This document shows, piece by piece, positions 11,008 to 20,313 of a stretch of 64,000 nt of DNA. Made by a program: the position numbers and the translations under genes. Source of the stretch: Podospora comata (Eukaryota > Ascomycota > Sordariomycetes > Sordariales > Podosporaceae); the NCBI GenBank assembly GCA_017354895.1, contig CP071498.1, positions 1,116,001-1,180,000 of the forward strand. Direction: 5' to 3'. Under the pieces are notes generated by a model. That model was given only the letters and a program-made list of their open reading frames with translations. It did no database searches and had not been told where the DNA came from. Numbering within the stretch: position 1 is the first letter of the stretch; every line of letters begins with the position of its first letter.

Positions 11008-11863
11008 GGAGTTGTTGGGTTTTCTTTTGTTTCCTCGAGGGGGCAGTTAATACTCTCTGAATGAATGGAGCAGGAGGACCTCACGGGAGGAAGACTGGCG
11101 AGCGGACAAATGGCATCGAGATACCACGGCAGCAACAACGAAATTGACGGGACATTATCATCTTTATTATGGAATGGGACACAAAATGGCAGCACAACAA
11201 CATATGACGGCGGCAAGGCAAAGGCTAGTAGGCCGGGAAAAGGGGGAAGGCATTGGTTTATTTACATCTATCTTTCTGGCTTTCGCATGCATTGGGTACA
11301 TAGATTGGGTGTTTTCTTGGTGGGAATCACATTTGGATATATTTAAGGGTTGATAATGTATGGGATGGGAATCCAAAATGATAAACACATTTTTGCACCT
11401 CTGAATTGTGCTCGAGTTATTCTAGACATGATTACGTACGGGCTGCGAGATAGGGGAAAGGGAGGGTTAGGGTTACGCACCTATGAATCACAAGCAGCCG
11501 TGAGCCGCAAACCCATTCTCCGGGCTGACTCAAACGGGCAAGTTTGGCCGAGCTTGATTTGTGAGGGGCAACTTATCAACGCTTAAACTCACTTCGTTGG
11601 GGGAAGGATTATCTGCGATTCTCCCGCCGTTGAAGAGCTCAGAGGGTTTCATCGCATCGGCAAAAATAAACGGTCTGAAAACAAAGGGCATAAACAACAG
11701 CTCGGCTCTGGCCATTCCTCGACGACACAGCAGTAGCTCATCAGCCTGAGCCCACTATTCACAACCTCACCACTTGATTACCTACCTACCTACCTTTGAG
11801 CCATCAACACCAGCATCATTCATTCCCACGGCACACAAATCCCAGGAATCTCACACGGCAAAA
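11008..11863. other. intergenic region and SLH1 leader
   Basis: No gene recognised. It holds the 3' end of the preceding gene and the promoter and leader of SLH1. A short CTAC(C) repeat (ACCTACCTACCT) lies at about 11780-11793 in the leader. The SLH1 frame is open from 11774 but the extra residues are unlike the family. Confidence 0.4.
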
Positions 11864-14800
11864 ATGACGACTCCATCCCTCAGCCTAGAAGAATGGCGCG
11901 CCCAGGTCTCAGCCATGAAATCAGCCGTCGCCTCGGCCAACCTCAAACCATCACCCCCGACGAACAGCGACAACGAAGGCGACTGGACAGACGACGAGAT
12001 TGAGCCCCGGCACCCCAGAAACGGGGACATCTGGGACTTTATCTCGGACGACGACGACGACGACCTCCTTGCCGACAGTGATGACTCTGAGGACATCTCC
12101 AGCGGTGGTGACGACCAGTTCAGCGGCCGGCCTTCCAGTTCGGAAACGGTTTACGACCTGAACTGGTTGGCGGCGAAGTGCCAAAACCACCCCTCCGGTC
12201 TTGACGCCCAAGCATTAGAGGGGCAGATTCTGGAAATTTTGACAGCGGGAAAGAGGTCGGAAGAGGAGGTGCAAAGCCAACTGACTGACCTGATCGGTTT
12301 TGACGACTTGGACTTTGTGGTCGAGTTGTCTCTGCACAGGGGCGAGGTTGTTGCCGCTGCTGCCTCAGAGAGGTCTGGCACCCGGTTGCTGACAAAAGCT
12401 CAGAGGCAGGAGCAGTTACGGGAAAGGGATCGGTTGCACAAGGGCCGAAAGTTGCAACAGGCACGGGAAAAAGAGGAGGAGTACCCCCACGTTTACAAAC
12501 AATACCATGGTGGAAACACGCTGTCGCACAGCGGGCACAAGTACAAGCTCCCGCCCAACAGTCAGAGGTTGGAGTTTGAAAAGCACGAGGAGTATGTCAT
12601 CCCCGCGGGGCGGGCGGGGACGCTGTGGCCGGGGCACAGGCTTGTCAGCATCAAGGAGCTGGATGGGCTTTGCCGGGGGACGTTTAGGGGGTATGAGAGT
12701 CTGAATCGGATGCAGAGCTTGGTTTACCCGGTTGCGTACAAGACGGGGGAGAACATGCTGATCTGTGCGCCGACGGGGGCGGGAAAGACGGATGCTGCGA
12801 TGTTGACTGTGCTGCAGACGGTGGGGCAGTATCTGACGCCGAATCCTGGGGAGGTTCATGACGCGAGCGAGTTTGGGGTTGATCTGGCAGAGTTCAAGAT
12901 TGTGTATGTCGCGCCGATGAAGGCGCTGGCGGCCGAGATTACGGAGAAGTTGGGGAAGAGGTTGGCTTGGTTGGGGGTCAGGGTGAGGGAGTACACGGGT
13001 GATATGCACCTGACGAAGAGGGAGGTGGTGGAGACGCAGGTTATTGTTACGACGCCGGAGAAGTGGGACGTGGTTACACGAAAAGGGACGGGGGATACCG
13101 AGTTGGTGCAGAAGGTCCGGTTGTTGATCATTGATGAAGTGCATATGCTTCATGATGAGAGGGGTGCGGTGTTGGAGAGTCTGGTGGCGAGGACGCAGAG
13201 GCAGGTGGAGAGCACGCAGAGCTTGATTCGTATTGTTGGGTTGAGTGCCACGCTGCCGAATTATGTGGACGTGGCCGACTTTTTGGGCGTGAACAAGCAG
13301 AGGGGGTTGTTTTATTTTGATTCGAGCTTCAGGCCGGTGCCGTTGGAGCAGCACTTTTTGGGCGTGAAGGGGAAGGCGGGGACGAAACAGTCGAGAGACA
13401 ACATTGACGAGGTGGCGTTTGAGAAGGTGAGGGAGATGCTGGAAGAGGGGCATCAGGTCATGGTCTTTGTCCATTCGAGGAGGGACACGCAGGCAACGGC
13501 CAAGATGCTGTATGAGAAGGCTACGGATCAGGCTTGTGTCGGGTTGTTTGATCCGAGTGGGAGTGAGAAGTTTGAGGCGGCGATGAGGGATGTGAAGCAG
13601 ACGAAGGCGAGGGAGATTAGGGACTTGGTGCCAAAGGGACTGGGCATTCACCATGCGGGTATGGCGAGGTCGGACCGGAACTTGATGGAGAGGTTGTTTG
13701 GGGAGGGTGTGATCAAGGTCTTGTGCTGTACGGCAACGTTGGCGTGGGGCGTCAACCTGCCGGCGGCGGCGGTTGTCATCAAGGGGACCCAGGTCTACAG
13801 TGCCCAGGAGGGCAAGTTTGTGGACCTGGGCATTCTGGATGTGCTGCAGATCTTTGGTCGTGCTGGTCGTCCCCAGTTTGAGGATACTGGTATTGGCATG
13901 ATCTGCACGACGCACGACAGGCTGGCTCATTACCTCACTGCCGTGACCGACCAGCTACCGATCGAGTCCAAGTTCTCGGCCAAGTTGGTGGACAACTTGA
14001 ATGCTGAGATTGCGCTGGGCACCGTCACCTCGATCAACGATGCCGTCAAGTGGATCGGTTACTCGTATCTGTTTGTGCGGATGAGGAGGAACCCGATGGC
14101 CTATGGTATCGACTGGTCCGAGTACAGCGACGACCCTCAACTGGTCCAAAGACGACGCAAGCTGGCCATTCAAGCTGCCCGGACGCTTCGGCAAAGTCAG
14201 ATGATCATCTTCAACGAGACGACCGAGGAGCTGCGCAGCAAGGACATCGGCCGTATTGCCAGCCAATATTACATTCAACACACCAGCATCCAAATCTTCA
14301 ACTCGCTGATGAAGTGGGACTCGGCCGAGAAGGACATTCTCATGATGATTGCCATGTCTGGCGAGTTTGACAACATTCAGTCGAGAAACAACGAGGCCGA
14401 CGAGCTGTCGCGGATGAGGGCGAACCAGCACTTTATCCCGTACGAGATCAAGGGCAGCATTGACACACCGCAGACAAAGACCAATATCCTGCTGCAGGCA
14501 TATATCTCAAGGCTCCAGCCAGAGGACTTTGCGCTGACAAACGACTTGAATTATGTTGCTCAGCAGGCCGGCCGTATCTGCCGGGCTCTGTTCATGATTG
14601 CGCTGAACAGGAGATGGGGGTACCAGTGCTTGGTTCTGTTGACCATGGCCAAGTCGATTGAGAAGCGGATTTGGGCTTTCCAGCATCCGTTCCACCAGTT
14701 CGATCTCCCCAAGCCGGTTCTGAACAGCCTGGACGCGAAGGAGGCTTTGTCGATTGAGTTGATGCGCGAGATGGAGCCGGCCGAGATTGGGAATCTGGTC

Positions 14801-17800
14801 AATAACTTCAAGATGGGTCACAAGATTGCCAAGTTGCTTGACAACTTCCCCACCTTGAGCATCGAGGCCGAGATTGCGCCCTTGAACCGGGATGTCTTGA
14901 GAATCAGGCTGCTTGTCACTCCTGATTTCCGCTGGAATGATTACCTTCATGGGACCTCGGAGTCGTACTACATCTGGGTTGAGAACTCGGAGACGTCTGA
15001 GATCTATCATCATGAGTTCTTCATCCTTAGTAGGAGGAGGTTGCATGATGATCATGAGCTCAACTTTACGATTCCGCTGAGCGATCCGCTGCCGAATCAG
15101 ATTTACGTCAGGGCGGTGTCTGACCGATGGCTTGGTGCTGAGACGGTCACTGCTGTTTCTTTCCAGCATCTCATCAGGCCGGACACCGAGAGCGTGTACA
15201 CGGATCTCCTGAACCTTCAGCCTCTGCCTGTTTCGGCTCTCAAGAACCCGGCCCTGGAGGAGCTGTACGCCCAGCGCTTCCGGTACTTCAACCCCATGCA
15301 GACGCAGTTGTTCCACACGCTGTACCACCGACCAGTCAACGTTCTGCTGGGTTCGCCAACAGGCAGCGGCAAGACTGTGGCTGCCGAACTGGCCATGTGG
15401 TGGGCTTTCCGGGAGCGTCCTGGGTCAAAGGTGGTTTACATCGCTCCCATGAAGGCCCTCGTCCGCGAGCGTGTCAAGGACTGGGGCGACCGCCTTGCCA
15501 AACCATTGGGGTTGAGGCTGGTAGAGTTGACGGGTGACAATACTCCCGACACCCGGACCATTCAAGACGCTGATATCATCATCACCACTCCCGAGAAGTG
15601 GGATGGCATCTCGCGTAGTTGGCAGACGAGAGGATACGTCCGCAAGGTTAGTCTGGTCGTTATTGACGAGATTCATCTGCTGGCTGGTGACCGTGGTCCT
15701 ATTTTGGAGATTATCGTGTCGCGCATGAACTACATCGCTGCATCGACAAAGAATGCCGTCAGGCTGTTGGGCATGTCGACTGCTTGCGCCAATGCGACTG
15801 ACTTGGGGAACTGGCTAGGTGTGAAAGGGGAGGAGGGGCTGTTCAACTTTAGGCACTCTGTTCGTCCAGTGCCGCTGGAGTTGTATATCGATGGGTTCCC
15901 AGAGGTTAGAGGCTTCTGTCCGCTGATGCAGTCTATGAACCGGCCTACTTTCCTGGCTATCTTGAATCATAGTCCGGAGAAGCCCGTTATCGTCTTTGTG
16001 CCGTCCCGTCGGCAGACGAGGTTGACGGCCAAGGATCTGATCAATCTGTGCGGTATGGAGGATAACCCGAGACGGTTCTTGAGCATGGACGAAGATGACT
16101 TGCAGGGTATCTTGTCTCGGGTCAAGGACGAGGCTCTCAAGGAGGCCATCAGCTTTGGAATTGGTCTGCATCATGCCGGTCTGGTCGAGGGTGACAGGCA
16201 GATCGCCGAGGAGCTGTTCCTCAACAACAAGATCCAGATCTTGATCGCGACGAGCACGCTGGCTTGGGGTGTCAACTTGCCAGCTCACTTGGTCGTGGTC
16301 AAGGGAACGCAGTTCTACGACGCCAAGATTGAGGCGTACAAGGACATGGACTTAACGGATGTGCTGCAGATGTTGGGTCGTGCTGGTCGTCCGCAGTTCG
16401 ACAGCTCTGGTGTTGCTCGCATCTTTACGCAAGACTCCAAGAAGGACTTTTACAAGCACTTCTTGCACACCGGCTTCCCGGTTGAGTCGTCGCTGCACAC
16501 GGTGCTGGACAACCATTTGTGTGCTGAGATTTGCGCCGAGACGATCATCACCAAGCAGGATGCGTTGGACTACCTGACGTGGACGTTTTTCTTCAGACGC
16601 TTGCACAAGAATCCGTCGTATTATGGGCTGGAGATCTCTGCCGAGGAGCACAACACCACTACGGCTCAGCAGCTGGCCAACGAGTTTATGATCTCCATGG
16701 TGGACTCTTCGCTCCATGAGCTGACAGTGTCAAAGTGCGTGGAGGTTTACCCCAACGGGGATGTCGACCCTACACCCCTAGGCAAGATCATGTCCTACTA
16801 CTACCTCTCCCACAAAACCATCCGCCAGCTCGTCAAGAAAGCCAAACCTCAAGCCGCCTTCATCGACGTCCTGTCATGGATGTCCATCGCGACCGAATAC
16901 GACGAACTCCCCGTCCGGCACAACGAAGACCTCATCAACGCCGAGCTATCCAAGAACCTCCCCTTCCCAGGGACAGCCTTCGGTCTGCCCATGTGGGATC
17001 CCCATGTCAAGGCTTTTTTGCTGTTGCAAGCTCACATGTCGGGGATTACGCTGCCGATTACCGATTACGTCGGTGATCAGACGTCGGTATTGGATCAGTC
17101 AGTTCGTATCATCCAAGCCGGCATCGACGTCATGGCCGAACTGGGTTACCTCTCCTCTCTCAAATCGTTTGTTTCCCTCCTCCAGGCAGTAAAGGGTGGC
17201 ATCTGGCCTGACGAGGACCCCGTCTCCTTGCTACCAGGAGTCTCCCTCCCTACAAACAACAAGCGCAAACCCACGCCGTTACAGGACATCGCGAGGATGT
17301 CCCGCAACCAGAACCAACTCGATCGTCTTGCTCGCGAGCTTCACGTCCCGAGTTCTGCAATCGCCAAGTTCAAAAAAGCGGCGGCTTGCCTGCCTGATGT
17401 GAATGTCAGTGTCGACGATGTGAGAAACACGTCTTTGACTGTCACCTTGAGGCGTCAGAACCCCATCACGGAAAGGGAGGGGAGGATCTACGCGCCAAAG
17501 TATCCCAAGCCACAGACAGAGGGGTATTTTGTTATTGTTGGGGATTTGGCCACGGACGAGGTGGTGGCTGTCAAGAGGGTGGGTTGGAGTGGACGGCAGG
17601 CTAGAGACAAAAATGGGAAGAGAAACCCCGTTGAGGTTGGGGACAGGCCGACGGCGAGAGCGGTGATCAAGTTGCCTGAGTGGGAGGGCAAGAGGAGGTA
17701 TGATGTTTTGGTGGTGAGTGATGGGTATGTGGGTGTGGAGTGGGGGGTCAAGGCTGATGTGCCGGGGAAGCCGGTGGTGGATGTCGATGTCGGGGGGAAG

Positions 17801-17845
17801 GAGAAAGGGAAGATGCCTCAGGGGCAGGAAGGGGAGATGAGTTGA
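11864..17845 (+). CDS. SLH1: RQC-trigger complex helicase Slh1 (ASCC3/Rqt2 family)
   Basis: Ski2-like superfamily 2 helicase that in yeast splits collided ribosomes as part of the RQT complex. Single exon of 1993 residues, near the yeast length of 1967. It has the tandem-cassette plan of Slh1 and Brr2: cassette 1 with APTGAGKT (302-309) and DEVH (424-427), cassette 2 with SPTGSGKT (1164-1171) and DEIH (1268-1271), each followed by winged-helix and Sec63 units. The wording around motif I (GENMLICAPTGAGKTDAAML) favours Slh1/ASCC3 over the splicing helicase Brr2, as does the shorter N-terminus. The Met at 11864 is preferred to one at 11774 because MTTPSLSLEEWRAQVSAM begins the ordered N-terminal region. 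An Asp run (DDDDDDLLADSDDSED) lies near residue 65. Confidence 0.9.
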   Translation: MTTPSLSLEEWRAQVSAMKSAVASANLKPSPPTNSDNEGDWTDDEIEPRHPRNGDIWDFISDDDDDDLLADSDDSEDISSGGDDQFSGRPSSSETVYDLNWLAAKCQNHPSGLDAQALEGQILEILTAGKRSEEEVQSQLTDLIGFDDLDFVVELSLHRGEVVAAAASERSGTRLLTKAQRQEQLRERDRLHKGRKLQQAREKEEEYPHVYKQYHGGNTLSHSGHKYKLPPNSQRLEFEKHEEYVIPAGRAGTLWPGHRLVSIKELDGLCRGTFRGYESLNRMQSLVYPVAYKTGENMLICAPTGAGKTDAAMLTVLQTVGQYLTPNPGEVHDASEFGVDLAEFKIVYVAPMKALAAEITEKLGKRLAWLGVRVREYTGDMHLTKREVVETQVIVTTPEKWDVVTRKGTGDTELVQKVRLLIIDEVHMLHDERGAVLESLVARTQRQVESTQSLIRIVGLSATLPNYVDVADFLGVNKQRGLFYFDSSFRPVPLEQHFLGVKGKAGTKQSRDNIDEVAFEKVREMLEEGHQVMVFVHSRRDTQATAKMLYEKATDQACVGLFDPSGSEKFEAAMRDVKQTKAREIRDLVPKGLGIHHAGMARSDRNLMERLFGEGVIKVLCCTATLAWGVNLPAAAVVIKGTQVYSAQEGKFVDLGILDVLQIFGRAGRPQFEDTGIGMICTTHDRLAHYLTAVTDQLPIESKFSAKLVDNLNAEIALGTVTSINDAVKWIGYSYLFVRMRRNPMAYGIDWSEYSDDPQLVQRRRKLAIQAARTLRQSQMIIFNETTEELRSKDIGRIASQYYIQHTSIQIFNSLMKWDSAEKDILMMIAMSGEFDNIQSRNNEADELSRMRANQHFIPYEIKGSIDTPQTKTNILLQAYISRLQPEDFALTNDLNYVAQQAGRICRALFMIALNRRWGYQCLVLLTMAKSIEKRIWAFQHPFHQFDLPKPVLNSLDAKEALSIELMREMEPAEIGNLVNNFKMGHKIAKLLDNFPTLSIEAEIAPLNRDVLRIRLLVTPDFRWNDYLHGTSESYYIWVENSETSEIYHHEFFILSRRRLHDDHELNFTIPLSDPLPNQIYVRAVSDRWLGAETVTAVSFQHLIRPDTESVYTDLLNLQPLPVSALKNPALEELYAQRFRYFNPMQTQLFHTLYHRPVNVLLGSPTGSGKTVAAELAMWWAFRERPGSKVVYIAPMKALVRERVKDWGDRLAKPLGLRLVELTGDNTPDTRTIQDADIIITTPEKWDGISRSWQTRGYVRKVSLVVIDEIHLLAGDRGPILEIIVSRMNYIAASTKNAVRLLGMSTACANATDLGNWLGVKGEEGLFNFRHSVRPVPLELYIDGFPEVRGFCPLMQSMNRPTFLAILNHSPEKPVIVFVPSRRQTRLTAKDLINLCGMEDNPRRFLSMDEDDLQGILSRVKDEALKEAISFGIGLHHAGLVEGDRQIAEELFLNNKIQILIATSTLAWGVNLPAHLVVVKGTQFYDAKIEAYKDMDLTDVLQMLGRAGRPQFDSSGVARIFTQDSKKDFYKHFLHTGFPVESSLHTVLDNHLCAEICAETIITKQDALDYLTWTFFFRRLHKNPSYYGLEISAEEHNTTTAQQLANEFMISMVDSSLHELTVSKCVEVYPNGDVDPTPLGKIMSYYYLSHKTIRQLVKKAKPQAAFIDVLSWMSIATEYDELPVRHNEDLINAELSKNLPFPGTAFGLPMWDPHVKAFLLLQAHMSGITLPITDYVGDQTSVLDQSVRIIQAGIDVMAELGYLSSLKSFVSLLQAVKGGIWPDEDPVSLLPGVSLPTNNKRKPTPLQDIARMSRNQNQLDRLARELHVPSSAIAKFKKAAACLPDVNVSVDDVRNTSLTVTLRRQNPITEREGRIYAPKYPKPQTEGYFVIVGDLATDEVVAVKRVGWSGRQARDKNGKRNPVEVGDRPTARAVIKLPEWEGKRRYDVLVVSDGYVGVEWGVKADVPGKPVVDVDVGGKEKGKMPQGQEGEMS

Positions 17846-18118
17846 GTTAAGACATGAAAATAGGAGATGGGCTCCAGAGGTTCGAGAAGTTGTCCAAGTA
17901 AAAGGCTCACAAATACATGAATCGAATATAACCCACACACACCAATAAACAACACTGCGAGAATCTGCGAGAATAAAACGTGTCCTTGAAACATCTCTTC
18001 ATTACCATTACTAATATACTAACCTTCTTTCTTCACCTATCTTTTATCCTCATATTCCCCCCTTTCCCTCCCAATTTCCAACCAAAACCATCACGTCCCA
18101 CCCATCCATTTCCCTCCC

Positions 18119-19615
18119 CTACCACAACTCCGTCCCAAAAACCGGCAAAAACACCACGCAAGCCTTCCACAAAATCATCACCGCCTGAACAACCGCCAGC
18201 GGCAACATCACCGCCCCCAAAACCACATTCCCCCCGCACAACTCAACAGTGTTCATCCAGATCGCCAAAAACGCCACGGTAAAAAAATGCCTAGCCAGCA
18301 CCAACGGCCTCTGCATCATCCCCCCCATCAGCGCAACCGGCTCGTCCGTCCTACCCATCTGAAAATACCGAAAACACCCCCTCTGCAGCGCCCTCAGCTG
18401 CCAATCATTCGCCGCAAACAGGCTGTACAATGCCTGCGCCAAAACATTGATAATGCTCGTCAAGCTCTTCCGGCGGTAGTGAAACGTGCTCATTGCCGAC
18501 GCCACCGCTCCGTGATCAGACAGGTTAGGGATTTGCTCCGGGGAGAGCAGATCCGACAAGACAACCACGTCGTTGAACGCGACAGTCATGCCTCCCCCCG
18601 TCAAGGGGTGGCGCATATTGTGCGCGTCTCCCAGGACTAAAACGCCAGGGGTGGTTGTCTGTTTCGTGGGCGGGAGCCAGCTGTTTGGCATTGATTTCGG
18701 GATCTTCCCGTCGGCGAGCGCCTTGACAACGGAGGGTTGGACTGATTTAGGGAGGGCAGGCAAAACGACGCTTTGGATGTATCCCCTCACTCCCCCGTTC
18801 TGAGGGGAGGCAGCCGCGCAGTCAAGTGGGACGTCGATCAAAGCCCTGGTTTCGCGAGTGCCGATTTGGTAGAGCAGAACGACCGACGCGTCCCCGATGC
18901 AGACGTGGCCGTAGTATTGCGGGGGGAAATCACAGTCGATCAACTCCAACGCATAAAACTTTGACTTGACGATGGGGGTCTTGTTCAGAAGCGGTTGTCT
19001 GAACTTGCTGGCGTAACCATCCGCCACGATGGTCAAGGGAGCAAAGAACGCCTCTTCCTTCTTGAGGTTCTTCTCCTTGTCTGTTGTCGTCCTCGTCTTC
19101 ACACCTAGTACCTCCCCTCCCTTTTGGACGAGATCTGTCACCTCTGTTTCGAAAACAGTGATATTCGGATGTTCATGACACGCCTTCCTCAGCTGCATGA
19201 TGAACCTCCCGTGGTGAAACGCCCTCCCCTCTGGCCCTCTCCTGTCTCTCTTTTCCCCTCTTGTCACCACGACGTTTCCCTCCGGCGAGACAGTAGGGTA
19301 TGGGATCGCGACGTCATCACCGCGGTACAAGACGTGGTAGCCGTAGCAAGGGATAGCATCGATGCCCTCCAGGCATTTCCCCAGGCCGAGTTTCTTGAGG
19401 GCGGCTACACCGCCCGGCTGGAGGAGTTCGCCTACGATGCGGTCGGGCTCGTGGAGCCAGCGCTCGAGGAGGATGACGGAGCGGCCTTGGTTTGCGAAAG
19501 AGAACGCGGCTGCGCAGCCGAAGACGCCGGCGCCGATGATGACGATGTCTGCTTCGTGGTGTTGCTCGCGGCGGGTGCGCTCGTGGTCGAGGGCGGATTT
19601 TGGTTTGGAGGCCAT
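18119..19615 (-). CDS. ERG1: squalene monooxygenase (squalene epoxidase) Erg1
   Basis: FAD-dependent ER enzyme that converts squalene to 2,3-oxidosqualene, the first oxygen-requiring step of ergosterol synthesis and the target of allylamine antifungals. Single exon of 498 residues (yeast 496). The Rossmann FAD motif GAGVFG is at residues 28-33, followed by SVILLERWLHEPDRIVGELL, a family signature. The second FAD motif is GDAHNMRHPLTGGGMTVAFN, and VADGYASKFR matches the internal DG motif. The C-terminus is hydrophobic, fitting membrane attachment. It converges on SLH1, with 273 bases between the two stop codons. ERG25 lies 22 kb away in the same window, too far to call a cluster. Confidence 0.95.
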   Translation of the reverse strand: MASKPKSALDHERTRREQHHEADIVIIGAGVFGCAAAFSFANQGRSVILLERWLHEPDRIVGELLQPGGVAALKKLGLGKCLEGIDAIPCYGYHVLYRGDDVAIPYPTVSPEGNVVVTRGEKRDRRGPEGRAFHHGRFIMQLRKACHEHPNITVFETEVTDLVQKGGEVLGVKTRTTTDKEKNLKKEEAFFAPLTIVADGYASKFRQPLLNKTPIVKSKFYALELIDCDFPPQYYGHVCIGDASVVLLYQIGTRETRALIDVPLDCAAASPQNGGVRGYIQSVVLPALPKSVQPSVVKALADGKIPKSMPNSWLPPTKQTTTPGVLVLGDAHNMRHPLTGGGMTVAFNDVVVLSDLLSPEQIPNLSDHGAVASAMSTFHYRRKSLTSIINVLAQALYSLFAANDWQLRALQRGCFRYFQMGRTDEPVALMGGMMQRPLVLARHFFTVAFLAIWMNTVELCGGNVVLGAVMLPLAVVQAVMILWKACVVFLPVFGTELW

Positions 19616-20313
19616 GATGATGGGCGGTATGTGTTGTGTGTTTTGCGGAATAGGTGAGAGGGGACGGGGAGGGAGAAAATATCAGACGAACGGTGAGGTC
19701 ACCGTGGTGTCGTCGTGGCGGAAAAGAAAGGAATTGGCTTTTGGCGATTAAGTTTAGAGTAGAAGGTTGCAAACAAAACAACAAAGTCCCGCGAAAAACC
19801 AGCGCCTTTTAGACCGCCTCCCAATTCCTCTAATCGTGATTCGTCAATGGGGGGTCGGAACTTTCTCTCTCTCTCTCTCTCTTCAAGAACACGAAAAGCA
19901 AAAGAAAGCAAAAAAATAAAACAAAAAGTGGTGTGTGTTTCCTGGCTCTCGAAATTGACCTCCAACCGATCTCGACGACAAATCGTCCCATGGCGGGAAG
20001 CACCGCTCATCGCCCCTGGGCCTAGCCAACCAATCACCACCCGAGCGCATGGGCCCCCTTTTGCCCTTCTGCGCGTTCTTGCCCCTGACAAGCCCCACCC
20101 ACCGCGACCCGACCGCTTCCAGAAATTCACATGTCAGTCGATGGCCAAGACACTTGAATTCCAATTGCGTGGCCTGTTTTTATTCAAATATGATCATATT
20201 CGTCAAACTTTTCAAGTTGCATTTGTTTCCCTTTTTCGAATCCCCCAGTTCCCAAAAACCTCCCGATAATGCAATATGCTTGGTATATATGTATTGTACA
20301 ACGGCCCCTCCCC
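19616..20313. promoter_or_regulatory. ERG1 promoter region
   Basis: Upstream of minus-strand ERG1 and downstream of the minus-strand PPR gene. A CT repeat (TCTCTCTCTCTC) is at about 19862-19881. A TCACCGTGGTG element near 19698 is only loosely similar to sterol-regulatory sites, so I make no regulatory call. No gene seen. Confidence 0.4.

Noticed and set aside
12416-13930. A 504-codon open frame on the minus strand inside SLH1.
   Set aside because: It is antisense to the conserved helicase cassette, its composition is His/Arg/Pro/Leu-skewed, and it has no domain. It is a codon-bias shadow.
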